This document shows, piece after piece, positions 37,459-48,038 of a stretch of DNA of 64,000 nucleotides. The notes under the pieces are model-generated. The model was given only the letters and a program-made list of their open reading frames with translations, was not told the origin of the DNA and did not search any database. Position 1 is the first letter of the stretch. Every line of letters begins with the position of its first letter. Source of the DNA: Marinobacter daepoensis DSM 16072 (lineage in GTDB: Bacteria; Pseudomonadota; Gammaproteobacteria; Pseudomonadales; Oleiphilaceae). The stretch is from the NCBI RefSeq assembly GCF_000421165.1, contig NZ_ATWI01000012.1, positions 1-64,000 on the forward strand, written 5' to 3'. The translations under genes and the position numbers were made by a program.

Positions 37459-38394
37459 GTGCGCATTGTGTTTGCCGGGACTCCGGATTTTGCTGCCACC
37501 GCCCTGAAAGCCCTGCTGAATGCCGGCCACGACGTCATCGCCGTGTATACCCAGCCAGACCGTCCCGCTGGCCGCGGCCGGAAACTGATGCCGAGCCCGG
37601 TCAAACAGGTGGCCCTGGACAACCAGCTTCCTGTGTTCCAGCCGGTCAGCCTGAAACCCGACGCGGCACAACAGGAATTGGCCGCCCTGAAGCCGGACGT
37701 GATGATTGTTGCCGCCTATGGCCTGATCCTGCCCCAGGCGGTGCTGGACATTCCCACCCACGGTTGCCTGAACATTCATGCCTCACTGTTGCCCCGCTGG
37801 CGTGGCGCGGCCCCAATCCAACGTGCCATAGCAGCCGGCGATTCCGAAACCGGCATCACCATCATGCAGATGGATGCCGGCCTGGACACCGGCGACATGC
37901 TGCTGAAGGTGACCACGCCCATCCACGCCGACGATACCGGCGGCAGCCTGCACGACCGCCTGGCCGATCTGGGGGGAGGGGCCATTGTTCAGGCTCTGGC
38001 CACACTGGCCGAGGGCGGGCTGACGGGAGCCCCCCAGAACGATGCTGAAGCCAACTACGCCCACAAGCTGTCCAAGGAAGAAGGTCATATCGACTGGGCC
38101 CGGAATGCCGCAGACATCGAACGGCTGATTCGGGCGTTCAACCCATGGCCCGGCACGTTTACCGACCTTGGTGAACAACGCCTCCGCATTCACCACGCCA
38201 CCGCGCGGGAGCAGGGCAGTGACCAGCCTCCCGGCACCGTCCTCAGCCGCGAGCGCGACGGCGCCGAGGTGGCCTGTGGTGCCGGTACCCTGACCATCAC
38301 CTCGGTTCAGTTACCGGGCAGCAAGGCCCAGAGCATCAACGACCTGATCAATGGCGGCAAACACGTGTTGCTGCCCGGCCAGGAGCTTCACTGA
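37459..38394 (+). CDS. fmt: methionyl-tRNA formyltransferase
   Basis: This 311-residue enzyme transfers a formyl group from 10-formyltetrahydrofolate to initiator Met-tRNA. The N-terminal RIVFAGTPDFAA and the HASLLPRWRGAAPIQRAI substrate loop are characteristic, and a C-terminal tRNA-binding domain follows from about residue 205. The GTG at 37459 is the family start; the upstream extension reads through the terminator hairpin. Confidence 0.96.
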   Translation: MRIVFAGTPDFAATALKALLNAGHDVIAVYTQPDRPAGRGRKLMPSPVKQVALDNQLPVFQPVSLKPDAAQQELAALKPDVMIVAAYGLILPQAVLDIPTHGCLNIHASLLPRWRGAAPIQRAIAAGDSETGITIMQMDAGLDTGDMLLKVTTPIHADDTGGSLHDRLADLGGGAIVQALATLAEGGLTGAPQNDAEANYAHKLSKEEGHIDWARNAADIERLIRAFNPWPGTFTDLGEQRLRIHHATAREQGSDQPPGTVLSRERDGAEVACGAGTLTITSVQLPGSKAQSINDLINGGKHVLLPGQELH

Positions 38395-38396
38395 CC

Positions 38397-39698
38397 ATGG
38401 CGTACCAGCCTTTGCCTTTCCGGGCCGTCGCCGCCAACGTCTTGCTGGCGGTGGAACAGGGCCAATCCCTGTCTCAGTGTCTGCCCCCGGCGCTGAACCA
38501 GCTCGCCCCGGAACAACGACCGCAGCTCCAGGCCATCTGCTATGGCACCTGCCGCTGGTTTCACCGGCTCGACGACGAGCTGCGCCAGCGCCTGAAGAAA
38601 CCCCTGCGCAAACCTGACCGGGTGATTCATCACCTGATGCTGGTAGCCCTGTTCCAGCTGCGCTACAGCGAACAGGCCACCTACGCCGTGCTCAACGAAA
38701 CCGTGGAAGCCTGCCGGGCTCTGGACAAACCCCACCTGACCGGTCTGGTCAACGGGGTACTACGGGCCGCGGAAAGGGAGGGCGCCCCCGAGCCACGTGA
38801 CGACAGCAGCCGCTTCAGCCATCCCGCGTGGATGGTCGAAAAACTGCGCCACAACTGGCCGGATCACTGGGAGGCTATTCTCGATGCCAATAACCAGCAG
38901 GCCCCCATGACCCTGCGGGTCAATGCCCTGCGTTTCACCCGCGACGACTACCTGAAGCACTTACAGGAGGCCGGTATCCGCGCCAGGCCGACCCGCTTCG
39001 CGCCGAACGGCATTCAGCTGGAATGCCCGGTACCGGTAGACCGCCTGCCCTGGTTTGCAGACGGCGCGGTAAGCGTTCAGGACGAAGCCGCCCAGCTATG
39101 CACCACCCTGCTGGACCTGCAACCGGGCCACCGGGTGCTGGATGCCTGCGCGGCCCCGGGCGGAAAAACCTGCGCCATTCTGGAAACCTGCGGCGAACTG
39201 GCGGAGGTGGTTGCCATCGACGAATCCGCTGAACGGCTACCCCGGGTTCAGGAGAATCTCGACCGGCTTGATCTGCACGCCACCCTGAAGCAGGCCGACG
39301 CGGCCAACATCGACCAGTGGTGGGACGGGCAGGCATTCGACCGGATTCTGCTGGATGTGCCCTGCAGCGCGACCGGCGTGGTACGCCGGCATCCAGACAT
39401 CAAACTGCTGCGCCGGGAGTCCGACATCGTGCCACTGGCCAGTATTCAGCTGGGTCTGCTGGACGCCATGTGGGCTATCCTGAAACCCGGTGGGCGGCTG
39501 GTGTATGCGACCTGCTCGGTGTTTCCTCAGGAGAACCACCGTATAATCCAGCGATTCCTGAAACAGCAGGACCAGGCCCTGCTGCTCAACCTGGACAAAG
39601 ACTGGGGCCAGGATATGCAGACCGGGCGCCAGCTGTTACCAGACCCCGACAGCCATGACGGCTTTTTCTACGCCGTGCTGGAGAAACCCGCACCATGA
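38397..39698 (+). CDS. rsmB: 16S rRNA cytosine-967 C5-methyltransferase
   Basis: This 433-residue enzyme methylates C967 of 16S rRNA. An N-terminal NusB-like RNA-binding domain (about 1-140) is followed by a Rossmann methyltransferase domain with [11 protein letters not shown]. The two conserved cysteines lie in the [13 protein letters not shown] and [11 protein letters not shown] motifs. It starts 2 bases after fmt and overlaps trkA by 4 bases. Confidence 0.96.
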   Translation: MAYQPLPFRAVAANVLLAVEQGQSLSQCLPPALNQLAPEQRPQLQAICYGTCRWFHRLDDELRQRLKKPLRKPDRVIHHLMLVALFQLRYSEQATYAVLNETVEACRALDKPHLTGLVNGVLRAAEREGAPEPRDDSSRFSHPAWMVEKLRHNWPDHWEAILDANNQQAPMTLRVNALRFTRDDYLKHLQEAGIRARPTRFAPNGIQLECPVPVDRLPWFADGAVSVQDEAAQLCTTLLDLQPGHRVLDACAAPGGKTCAILETCGELAEVVAIDESAERLPRVQENLDRLDLHATLKQADAANIDQWWDGQAFDRILLDVPCSATGVVRRHPDIKLLRRESDIVPLASIQLGLLDAMWAILKPGGRLVYATCSVFPQENHRIIQRFLKQQDQALLLNLDKDWGQDMQTGRQLLPDPDSHDGFFYAVLEKPAP

Positions 39699-41098
39699 AA
39701 ATACTGATTCTCGGAGCCGGCCAGGTGGGAGGCACCCTGGCGGAAAACCTGGCCAACGAAGCCAATGACATCACCGTCGTTGACAACGACAGCGCCCGCC
39801 TTCGGGAACTCCAGGACCGGCTCGACATTCGCACCATGCATGGCCGCGCGTCGTACCCCACGGTCCTCCGGCAGGCCGGTGCCGAAGACGCCGACATGGT
39901 GATCGCGGTCACCAACAGTGATGAAACCAACATGGTGGCCTGCCAGGTCTCCAAGCTACTGTACAAAACCCCCACCACCATCTGCCGGGTGCGGGCGGGA
40001 GCCTATCTGGCCAAACCGGCGCTGTTTTACAACCGGGATACCGAGAAAGATCTCGATAGCCTCCGTGGCTTTCCTCTGGATGTGCTGATCAGCCCCGAAC
40101 ACCTGGTAACCCAGCACATCACACGACTGATCGAATATCCGGGCGCCCTGCAGGTACTGGAGTTCTCGAAGGGGCTGACCCGCCTCGTGGCCATACGCGC
40201 CACCGAGGGAGGGCCGCTGGTAGGACAGGAGCTGTCATACCTCCGCACCCACATGCCCAAAATCGAGACCCGGGTTGCCGCCGTTTTCCGTAAAGACCGG
40301 GCCATCATGCCCCAGGGCGATACCGTGATCGAAGACGGCGACGAGGTCTTCTTTATTGCTGCCGCCGATCACATCCGCTCGGTGATGAGCGAGCTGCAAC
40401 CGCTGGAAAAGCCCTACAAGCGCATATTCATCTGCGGTGGCGGCAACATTGGCTACCGGCTGGCCAACACGCTGGAGGACCGCTACCAGGTCAAGATCCT
40501 GGAGCGTGACCACGAACGGTGTGTCATGCTTTCCGAGCGGCTGCGCAAGAGCGTGGTGCTGGAAGGTAACGCCACCAACAAGGACATCCTGCTGGAAGAG
40601 AACATCGAAAATACCGACGTTTTCTGCGCGGTCACCAACGACGATGACGCCAACATCATGGCCTCCATGCTGGCCAAGCGTCTGGGAGCCCGACGGGTCT
40701 TCACACTGATCAACAACCCGGACTACGTGGACCTGATTCAGGGCGGCGACATCGATGTCGCCATCTCGCCCCAGCAGACCACCATCGGCAGCCTGCTGAC
40801 CCACGTGCGACGGGGAGACGTGGTCAACGTCCATGCGCTGCGTCGAGGCGCAGCCGAGGCCATCGAAGCCATCGCCCATGGAGATCACCGCTCCTCCAAG
40901 GTGGTCGGCAAGCGGCTGGACGAAATCAAGCTGCCGACGGGCACCACCATTGGCGCCATCGTTCGGCACAACCAGGTGCTGATTGCCCACGACCATCTGC
41001 GCGTCCAGCCCGACGATCACCTGATCCTGTTCCTGGTGGACAAATCCCGGATACGAGAGGTCGAGAAACTGTTCCAGGTTGGGCTGACATTCTTTTGA
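39695..41098 (+). CDS. trkA: Trk potassium transporter peripheral subunit TrkA
   Basis: This 467-residue cytoplasmic regulator of TrkH/TrkG potassium uptake has two repeated halves, each a Rossmann NAD-binding RCK-N domain (GAGQVGG near residue 7 and GGGNIGYRL near 240) followed by an RCK-C domain. It is translationally coupled to rsmB by an ATGA overlap, as in Pseudomonas and E. coli. Confidence 0.97.
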   Translation: MKILILGAGQVGGTLAENLANEANDITVVDNDSARLRELQDRLDIRTMHGRASYPTVLRQAGAEDADMVIAVTNSDETNMVACQVSKLLYKTPTTICRVRAGAYLAKPALFYNRDTEKDLDSLRGFPLDVLISPEHLVTQHITRLIEYPGALQVLEFSKGLTRLVAIRATEGGPLVGQELSYLRTHMPKIETRVAAVFRKDRAIMPQGDTVIEDGDEVFFIAAADHIRSVMSELQPLEKPYKRIFICGGGNIGYRLANTLEDRYQVKILERDHERCVMLSERLRKSVVLEGNATNKDILLEENIENTDVFCAVTNDDDANIMASMLAKRLGARRVFTLINNPDYVDLIQGGDIDVAISPQQTTIGSLLTHVRRGDVVNVHALRRGAAEAIEAIAHGDHRSSKVVGKRLDEIKLPTGTTIGAIVRHNQVLIAHDHLRVQPDDHLILFLVDKSRIREVEKLFQVGLTFF

Positions 41099-41151
41099 TC
41101 TCCGGCAAAACAAGCACCTAGAGCCACTTAGAAAAGCATCGCCAGCAGGCG

Positions 41152-41157
41152 TATAAT
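41152..41157 (+). promoter_or_regulatory. putative -10 element of the glyQS promoter
   Basis: A perfect TATAAT lies 70 bases before the GTG start of glyQ. No good -35 hexamer is visible at the expected spacing. Its presence argues against an earlier ATG at 41156 as the glyQ start. Confidence 0.4.
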
Positions 41158-41227
41158 GCGCCTTTCAAAATTTCGGAGTGCCCTGAAAACCGGGCGCCAC
41201 ACACAGACTGATCAGCAGGCAAACGTC

Positions 41228-42250
41228 GTGACAGACAAGGCAACCAACAACTCCGCGCCGGATATCAAGACCTTTCAGGGTCTGATCCTGGCATTGCAGA
41301 ATTTCTGGGCGCAGCACGGCTGCGTGGTTCTCCAGCCCCTGGACATGGAAGTGGGCGCCGGTACCTTCCACCCGGCCACTTTCCTGCGGTCCATCGGCCC
41401 TGAAACCTGGAACTCCGCGTACGTGCAGCCCAGTCGGCGCCCCACCGATGGCCGCTACGGGGAAAACCCCAACCGCCTGCAACACTATTATCAGTTCCAG
41501 GTCGTGCTGAAGCCGTCACCGGACAACATTCAGGAGCTGTACCTGGATTCTCTGCGTGCTCTGGGCCTGGACCCGCTGGTGCACGACATCCGCTTCGTGG
41601 AAGACAACTGGGAATCACCCACGCTGGGCGCCTGGGGCCTGGGCTGGGAAATCTGGCTGAACGGCATGGAGGTGACCCAGTTCACCTACTTCCAGCAAGT
41701 CGGCGGTCTGGAATGCTACCCGGTCACCGGCGAGCTGACCTATGGCCTTGAGCGAATCGCCATGTACCTGCAGGGTGTGGACAGTGTCTATGACCTGGTC
41801 TGGACCAACGGCCCGGATGGTGTGGTCACCTACGGTGACGTGTTTCACCAGCAGGAAGTGGAAATGTCCACTTACAACTTTGAACACGCCGACACTGAGT
41901 TCCTGTTCCACAGCTTCGATGTGTACGAGCGCGAAAGCGCCCGCCTGATCGACGCTGGCCTGCCACTGCCGGCTTACGAGCAGGTACTCAAGGCCTCCCA
42001 TACCTTCAACCTGCTGGATGCCCGTCACGCCATCTCCGTGACTGAGCGTCAGCGATTCATCCTGCGCGTGCGCACCCTGGCCCGATCCGTGGCTCAGGCC
42101 TACTTCGAGAGTCGGCGTAAACTGGGCTTCCCGCTGGCACCGGAGCACCTCCGCAAGGAAGTGCTGGCCGCCACTGATGCCGCCGAGGCCAAGGCCAGCA
42201 AGAAGGGCAAGAAAGCCAACAAGGCACCGCAGGAACAGGGGAACGCATAA
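41228..42250 (+). CDS. glyQ: glycine-tRNA ligase alpha subunit
   Basis: This 340-residue catalytic subunit of the heterotetrameric glycyl-tRNA synthetase activates glycine. Class II motifs are visible in [17 protein letters not shown] and [23 protein letters not shown]. The lysine/alanine-rich C-terminal tail is longer than usual. The GTG at 41228 is chosen because the upstream ATG overlaps the promoter -10 and would add residues outside the family sequence. glyS follows by 2 bases. Confidence 0.95.
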   Translation: MTDKATNNSAPDIKTFQGLILALQNFWAQHGCVVLQPLDMEVGAGTFHPATFLRSIGPETWNSAYVQPSRRPTDGRYGENPNRLQHYYQFQVVLKPSPDNIQELYLDSLRALGLDPLVHDIRFVEDNWESPTLGAWGLGWEIWLNGMEVTQFTYFQQVGGLECYPVTGELTYGLERIAMYLQGVDSVYDLVWTNGPDGVVTYGDVFHQQEVEMSTYNFEHADTEFLFHSFDVYERESARLIDAGLPLPAYEQVLKASHTFNLLDARHAISVTERQRFILRVRTLARSVAQAYFESRRKLGFPLAPEHLRKEVLAATDAAEAKASKKGKKANKAPQEQGNA

Positions 42251-42252
42251 TC

Positions 42253-44334
42253 ATGGCAACACAGGATTTTCTGGTCGAACTGGGTACCGAGGAGCTGCCT
42301 CCGAAAGCCCTCAAGCCGCTGTCTGATGCCTTCACACAGGGCATTGTCAAAGGCCTGGAAGACGCCGGCGTAGCCTTTGGTGCAGTGGAAAGCTTTGCCG
42401 CCCCGCGCCGTCTGGCCGTGCGAATTCGGGACCTGGCCGATGCTCAGCCCGACAAGTCGGTGGAAAAGCGCGGTCCGGCGGTCAAAGCCGCTTTTGATGA
42501 TGCCGGAAACCCCACCCGGGCACTGACCGGTTTCGCCACCTCTCTGGGCATTACCCCGGACCAGCTCGACACCATGGAAACCGACAAAGGGGCCTGGCTG
42601 GTATACCGCACCGTCGAACAGGGCAAGCCCACCGTGGAACTGATGCCCGAACTGGTCGAAAAATCCCTGGCGGCCCTGCCCATCCCCAAACGTATGCGCT
42701 GGGGAGCCTGGAAAACGGAATTTGTGCGCCCGGTGCACTGGCTGATTCAGCTGTACGGCAACAAGGTCATCGACACACCGGTCATGAACCTCAAGCCCGG
42801 CAACAAGACCCGTGGCCACCGCTTCCACTGCCCGAAAGAACTCATCGTGCCCACGCCGGCCGACTACGAAGTGGTCCTCAAGCAGGAAGGCTATGTGCTG
42901 GCCGACTTCGCTGAACGTCGTGAGCAGATCCGTGCCGGTGTCACCGCGCTGGCGGAAAATGAAGCCGGCGGCACAGCCGTGATCGACGAAGATCTGCTAG
43001 ACGAAGTCACCGCCCTGAACGAATGGCCGGTGCCGCTGATGGGCCGCTTTGAAGAGCGCTTTCTGGACGTGCCCGCCGAAGCCCTGATCTCGTCCATGAA
43101 AGAACACCAGAAGTACTTCCACGTGGTCGATCAGAACCACCAGATGTTGCCGCTGTTCATTACCGTGGCCAACCTGGAGAGCAAGGACCCGTCGCAGGTC
43201 GTTTCCGGCAACGAAAAGGTCATCCGGCCACGGTTGTCAGACGCGGCCTTCTTCTATGAGACCGACCGCAGGAGCAAACTGGAAGACCGGATTGAAAGCC
43301 TCAAACCCATCGTCTTCCAGGACAAGCTGGGGAGCATCTACGATAAATCCGTAAGGGTCGCTGCGCTGGCGAAGAAAATCGCCGAAGCCATCAATGGCGA
43401 CCCGGCGCTGGCCGAGCGTGCAGCCATGCTCGCCAAGACCGACCTGTGTACTGAAATGGTGCTCGAGTTTACTGACCTTCAGGGCATCATGGGTCAGTAC
43501 TACGCGATCCACGACGGCGAACACGAAGATGTTGCCAAGGCGCTGAACGAGCAGTACATGCCCCGTTTCGCCGGCGATGATCTGCCCACCACTCTGACCG
43601 GGTGTGCTGTCGCCATTGCTGATCGTATCGATTCCCTCGTGGGCCTGTTCGGCATTAACCAGCCCCCGTCCGGTACCCGCGATCCGTTCGCACTGCGCCG
43701 TGCTTCTCTGGGTGTCCTGCGCATCATCATTGAACGTGCATTGCCTCTGGACCTGCAAACCGTGTGCGAATGGGCCGAGCAGAACTTCACCGTGCTGACC
43801 GAAAAGAACACCGCCAGCACCGTGGTGGACTACATGCTAGAGCGTTTCCGCGCCCACTACGACGAGCAGGGGATTGGTGCCGAAGTCTACCTGGCCGTAC
43901 ACGCCCGTCGGCCAACCCGTCCGCTGGATTTCGACCGTCGGGTCAAGGCCGTGGAAGCCTTCCGCCAGTTGCCGGAGGCCCAGGCTCTGGCCGGCGCGAA
44001 CAAGCGGGTGTCGAACATTCTCACCAAGCAAGGTGGCGATCACATTGGTGAAACGGTGGACAACGCGCTGCTGCAGGATGCTGCCGAGAAGATCCTGGCC
44101 GCCCGCGTGGAAGAACAGGCACAGAAGGTTCTGCCAATGTTTGAGCAAGGCGACTACGCCAGCGCTCTGACGTCCCTGGCCAGCCTGCGCGAGCCTGTGG
44201 ATATCTTTTTTGACGAGGTGATGGTCATGGCAGAGGACGAGGCCGTACGCAACAACCGCCTGGCCCTGCTGAATCGTCTGCGCAACCTGTTCCTGCGTGT
44301 GGCAGACATTTCCCTGCTGCCAACCGCAGGCTGA
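42253..44334 (+). CDS. glyS: glycine-tRNA ligase beta subunit
   Basis: This 693-residue subunit is needed for tRNA recognition in glycyl-tRNA synthetase. The N-terminal [15 protein letters not shown], the conserved GRRFHC-type block (here RGHRFHCPK), MKEHQKYF and [18 protein letters not shown] are family signatures. An anticodon-binding C-terminal domain follows. The length is normal. Confidence 0.97.
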   Translation: MATQDFLVELGTEELPPKALKPLSDAFTQGIVKGLEDAGVAFGAVESFAAPRRLAVRIRDLADAQPDKSVEKRGPAVKAAFDDAGNPTRALTGFATSLGITPDQLDTMETDKGAWLVYRTVEQGKPTVELMPELVEKSLAALPIPKRMRWGAWKTEFVRPVHWLIQLYGNKVIDTPVMNLKPGNKTRGHRFHCPKELIVPTPADYEVVLKQEGYVLADFAERREQIRAGVTALAENEAGGTAVIDEDLLDEVTALNEWPVPLMGRFEERFLDVPAEALISSMKEHQKYFHVVDQNHQMLPLFITVANLESKDPSQVVSGNEKVIRPRLSDAAFFYETDRRSKLEDRIESLKPIVFQDKLGSIYDKSVRVAALAKKIAEAINGDPALAERAAMLAKTDLCTEMVLEFTDLQGIMGQYYAIHDGEHEDVAKALNEQYMPRFAGDDLPTTLTGCAVAIADRIDSLVGLFGINQPPSGTRDPFALRRASLGVLRIIIERALPLDLQTVCEWAEQNFTVLTEKNTASTVVDYMLERFRAHYDEQGIGAEVYLAVHARRPTRPLDFDRRVKAVEAFRQLPEAQALAGANKRVSNILTKQGGDHIGETVDNALLQDAAEKILAARVEEQAQKVLPMFEQGDYASALTSLASLREPVDIFFDEVMVMAEDEAVRNNRLALLNRLRNLFLRVADISLLPTAG

Positions 44335-44403
44335 CAAGGCACGTTCAGAAGATGTCGTGATGATTTTCCCCAGGGAAGGGGTAGCAAAACGGCCGGCAAT
44401 CCG

Positions 44404-44409
44404 TATAAT
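44404..44409 (+). promoter_or_regulatory. -10 element of the tRNA-Pro gene inside an inverted repeat
   Basis: TATAAT lies 13 bases before the mature tRNA start. It falls in the loop of a perfect 8-bp inverted repeat, ACGGCCGG (44389-44396) and CCGGCCGT (44411-44418). The repeat could affect initiation or act as the end of the glyS transcript; no U-run follows. Confidence 0.5.
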
Positions 44410-44422
44410 ACCGGCCGTTGAT

Positions 44423-44499
<77 letters not shown>

Positions 44500-44520
44500 T
44501 TTTCCCGCCCTTCGTTGTTT

Positions 44521-46497
44521 TTATCCCCAAACGTAATACTGATTCTTGCCAGCGCGCTTCGCCTCGTACATGGCGCTGTCTGCCTGCTCCATCAATTGCT
44601 CAGGCGTCACGGTCTGGCCCTCTGCGATGGCAATACCAATACTGACCCCAACCCGAGCTTTCCCCTCTGTCAGTACCACCGGCTCTGCCACAACCTCCAG
44701 AATTTTCGCCGCCACACGCTCGGCGCTCTCAGGCCCGGCCACTTCCTGAAGCAGGATAATAAATTCGTCACCGCCCATCCGGACCACCGTGTCGGTCTTC
44801 CGGACACACGTACTGATCCGCCTGGCGATTTCCTTCAGTAACTGATCACCGGCGTCGTGGCCATAGGTGTCGTTCACCGCTTTGAAATGATCCAGATCCA
44901 GAAACATCAGGGCCAGGCACCGGTCGTGCCGGTCCGACATCCCCAACGCCAGCGCCAGACGCTCATCCAGAACGCGCCGGTTGGGCAACCCGGTCAGAGT
45001 ATCCTGATACGCCAGCCGCTGGATTTCATCCTGATAGTTCTTGATCTCGCTGAAATCCTGGAAAGAGATCACAACCCCCTCGGCTCCCGCATCGTCGCTC
45101 AGTGGGGCAGCGTTGAGGCTCACCGGCACCGGCACACCATCCTTACGCCGGAACACTTCGGTTTTGCTCCGGTAAACCGTCTGTGTGGTCATCGCCAGAA
45201 GAATCGGACACTGGGATTCATCCTCCTCGTGCACATGGAATACCTGATGCCCTTTTCGATTCTCAAGTTCCTCACGAGGCCACCCCAGAATCCGCTCTGC
45301 TTCCGGATTCACGTAGGTCACCAGGCCCGCCCGGTCCATGACAATCAGGCCTTCTCCCAACACGCTGGAGATGTCACGGAACCGCTTGGCCTGTTGCACA
45401 ATCTCCCGGCGCAATTGCTGGCGCCGGAAATGGGAGAACCGAAAATAGATCAGCAACGCCAGCAACAGTACCACCCCCGCCAGATACCCCCCCATAACCC
45501 CGGGCTGACGGTAGAAGTCCGTTCCCGGCAGATGCTCCCGGGGCACAAAAGTCACGGTTTTCCAGAAATAGCTGTCGGCCGTGGCGGTACCCGCGTCCAC
45601 CGCAGGCAGGGCCGCAATCCGCTCCAGCGGATAAACGGTTTCATACAGAAACAGCCCATCCTCCGTTAACAGCTCACCGGAATCCGACGCCTGGACCTGA
45701 GCCCAGGCCTCTGGGTAATCGCTGGCAAAGGCTGGTGGCAGACCAAACATGAACCCCCAGGCCCGGCCTCTGTCAGGCCCATGCAGAATGTATCCTTCAC
45801 TGTTGAGCAAGAACGCCTGATGCTGCGTGGTCATACTGAACCGGAAGGTGTCCAGCAACAGCTCGCCGCCCACATTCAGCACCACCAGACCCCGGCGACC
45901 TGACGGCTGGTCGGTCAGTGGCACCGCAAAACGCACCGTTGGCAGGTAGGGGGCGTCGACAACGCCGTTCTCAACGTTCAGGTCCAGCGGCGAGACATAC
46001 AACTCACCATCGGACAAAGACCGGCTATCGGTAAAGTAATATCGGCCTGCCTTGGACTGCAGCTGGCGCTCCGGTGTCACCAGCACCCGCCCGAACAACC
46101 GGTCCAGTCGAACCTTCTCGCTACCATCAATCCCAATGAAGCGAAGCTGGCTGTATGTCGGCTTCTGAGCCAGCTGTACTCCGAAGTCCTGAGTCAGCAG
46201 TTGCCGATCCTCCGGGCTCCGACTCTGGTTATACGCCAGAGTGGATGGCATACGGACAAATGCCTGTACATCGCTGGCGGCGTGGTCGAACGCCTGGGTG
46301 AGCAACCACGAGGTCAACTGCACTCTGGCCCGCTCCCGGGCTTTCAGAACTTCCAGCTCCTGCCCGGCCCGATACTCCAGAGTGCCGAATACAATGCCCG
46401 TAAACACCAGCACAACCGTAATGCCAAGAACCAGAACAGACCTGAGAAATTTTCGAAAATGCCTTCCTGAGCCAGCCATATTTTCCAGAAGTGTCAT
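44521..46497 (-). CDS. membrane diguanylate cyclase with extracytoplasmic sensor and PAS domains
   Basis: This 658-residue protein should make the second messenger cyclic di-GMP. Order of parts: a transmembrane helix at about 18-40, a periplasmic Cache-like sensor domain up to about 325, a second transmembrane helix (about 330-350), a PAS domain (about 365-490), and a GGDEF domain from about 495. The active site GGDEF is intact at about 575, and the product-inhibition site RKTD lies exactly five residues before it. The sensed ligand is unknown. A second ATG six codons in is possible. Confidence 0.93.
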   Translation of the reverse strand: MTLLENMAGSGRHFRKFLRSVLVLGITVVLVFTGIVFGTLEYRAGQELEVLKARERARVQLTSWLLTQAFDHAASDVQAFVRMPSTLAYNQSRSPEDRQLLTQDFGVQLAQKPTYSQLRFIGIDGSEKVRLDRLFGRVLVTPERQLQSKAGRYYFTDSRSLSDGELYVSPLDLNVENGVVDAPYLPTVRFAVPLTDQPSGRRGLVVLNVGGELLLDTFRFSMTTQHQAFLLNSEGYILHGPDRGRAWGFMFGLPPAFASDYPEAWAQVQASDSGELLTEDGLFLYETVYPLERIAALPAVDAGTATADSYFWKTVTFVPREHLPGTDFYRQPGVMGGYLAGVVLLLALLIYFRFSHFRRQQLRREIVQQAKRFRDISSVLGEGLIVMDRAGLVTYVNPEAERILGWPREELENRKGHQVFHVHEEDESQCPILLAMTTQTVYRSKTEVFRRKDGVPVPVSLNAAPLSDDAGAEGVVISFQDFSEIKNYQDEIQRLAYQDTLTGLPNRRVLDERLALALGMSDRHDRCLALMFLDLDHFKAVNDTYGHDAGDQLLKEIARRISTCVRKTDTVVRMGGDEFIILLQEVAGPESAERVAAKILEVVAEPVVLTEGKARVGVSIGIAIAEGQTVTPEQLMEQADSAMYEAKRAGKNQYYVWG

Positions 46498-46569
46498 TGA
46501 TATAAAACAAGAAAACGGAAAGAGTATATAGCATTTATTTATAAAATAAGCTCATCAACCGCGTGATCT

Positions 46570-46839
46570 GCGAACAGCTGGTACAGGGGCGGGATACGTT
46601 TGGCGGGGGAGGGAAATCAAAACCTTCAGCGCAACTGGACGCCCAATCAACGCAAATGGCTGGAGCAACTGGTGCACAAAATGATCATCGATCGGGAGTT
46701 TGTGAAGCACCGCTTTGCCGACAATGGCGGGGCGAAGCAGATGAACAAGGTGTTGGGGCAGCCGCTGGAGAGGACCAGGGCGGAGCGGGCGGCGATGAAG
46801 CCCGTGAAGAAGACTCGAAGCAAACGGGCTACCGTTTAA
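46570..46839 (+). pseudogene. remnant of type I restriction HsdR C terminus
   Basis: About 80 residues in one frame resemble the C-terminal domain of EcoEI-type HsdR subunits. The run WTPNQRKWLEQLVHKM, then REFVKHRFADNGGAKQMNKV, matches the family pattern of QRxWL followed by FxxxGGxxxxNK. Nothing before about 46570 continues the gene: the frame is closed by a stop at 46564, and the helicase and nuclease parts are absent. No hsdM or hsdS is in the window. It is a relic of a lost restriction system. Confidence 0.55.
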
Positions 46840-46917
46840 CCTCTCTCTGAACAACTCCTTAAAATCAGGGGCTCAAAATTGACGGAAAAAGGGCAAACCC
46901 AAGCACCAAGAATCCAT

Positions 46918-46946
46918 AAAGCCCCAGTATGAAATACCAGGGCTTT
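46918..46946 (-). terminator. hairpin terminator after the DUF2628 gene
   Basis: AAAGCCC (46918-46924) and GGGCTTT (46940-46946) form a stem with a 15-base loop that can pair further (TAT/ATA). It lies about 40 bases after the DUF2628 stop on the minus strand and could work in both directions. Confidence 0.5.
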
Positions 46947-46987
46947 AGCTCACTGGAGCGGAGCTCCAAACTCCGAGAGACTCCTGC

Positions 46988-47365
46988 TCAGGCCACTGCC
47001 GACGTTTCACTTCCCAGGAAGTTGGTAATCGCTTCGTCGGGATTCTCCGCTTCGACCATCTCGCCGTCGGTGTCGAAGCCACGGGAACGCAGGTTTTCCT
47101 CTCGCAATTGGTTTCCATTGTTGCCAATAGCGATCGCGATACCCAAAGCGGCAAGGTTAGCGACCAGTTTGGCAGTTTCCAAGGGCATGATGACAAGAAA
47201 AATAACGGCCATGCTGACCCCACCTACCAGGATCAGAGCGGCCAGCCCCCACATTTTTTTATCCAGGGCCCAGAACCCGCTAAAGCAGAAGCCTGGCCAC
47301 GACCAACCCTGCTTCACTGCTTCCTGAAGCCCGGATGGGTGAGTGAAAATCTTGTACTGTTTCAT
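46988..47365 (-). CDS. DUF2628 membrane protein
   Basis: This 125-residue protein has an N-terminal DUF2628 pattern (WSWPGFCFSGFWALDKKMWGLAAL), two hydrophobic helices, and a cytoplasmic acidic tail. The function of the family is unknown. The stretch 47366-47624 before the next gene holds nothing that I can identify. Confidence 0.85.
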   Translation of the reverse strand: MKQYKIFTHPSGLQEAVKQGWSWPGFCFSGFWALDKKMWGLAALILVGGVSMAVIFLVIMPLETAKLVANLAALGIAIAIGNNGNQLREENLRSRGFDTDGEMVEAENPDEAITNFLGSETSAVA

Positions 47366-47624
47366 ATCCTTATCCCTTTAATGTCTTCCATGATATCGCC
47401 GGGGCCTCAAGCAACCCCAGTCACGCACGCAAAGGTGCCGGCAAAATATACAGATGACGATTTGCCCAAATCAACAGCAAAGCCTGACGCTGTGAGTCGC
47501 ATCTCACTGCTCACCGCCATCGTCATTGACGAACTATTCGGCAGTCACAGGTGGTGCGGTTGGTGCTATGCTCCAAAGCACCACGCACTCGTACAAGCTG
47601 CGTTAACCCACCAAGGAGTAGCAT

Positions 47625-47996
47625 ATGATCGGATACGTCACTCTCGGAGTCAGCGACATGGCCCGGGCAAAGCAGTTCTACACGGATCTGCTGGAAGGCC
47701 TGGGCGCCAAAGTGCTGTTGGACATGGAACGGATTGCGTTCATTGGCAAGAACATGGGTGCACCAATGCTGGCGGTCTGTCAGCCATTTAACGGTGAGCC
47801 TAATCACCCGGGCAACGGCAACATGGTGGCCATTCCGGCCGGCTCAAAAGAGGCTGTGGATAAGTTTTATCGCAAGGCGATTGAACTCGGTGCCACCTGC
47901 GATGGCGAGCCGGGGCAGCGCATTCCGGATATGTTCTACGGTGCCTACGTGCGGGACCCGGACGGCAACAAGCTGGCGTTTTTCGAGTTCGGCTGA
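47625..47996 (+). CDS. VOC (glyoxalase/bleomycin-resistance fold) family protein
   Basis: This 123-residue protein is a single VOC domain with two beta-alpha-beta-beta-beta modules: GYVTLGVSDMARAKQFYTDLLEGLG, then DMFYGAYVRDPDGNKLAFFEF at the end. The family covers metal-dependent isomerases, dioxygenases and resistance proteins, so the substrate cannot be assigned. The ATG is preceded by AAGGAG. Confidence 0.92.
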   Translation: MIGYVTLGVSDMARAKQFYTDLLEGLGAKVLLDMERIAFIGKNMGAPMLAVCQPFNGEPNHPGNGNMVAIPAGSKEAVDKFYRKAIELGATCDGEPGQRIPDMFYGAYVRDPDGNKLAFFEFG

Positions 47997-48038
47997 TGTT
48001 TCACGCCACCATTCCGGGCGGGTGGTGGCGTTACCCGC

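Noticed and set aside
41156..41227. Earlier ATG as start of glyQ
   Set aside because: It overlaps a TATAAT element and adds 24 residues that are not part of the family sequence.
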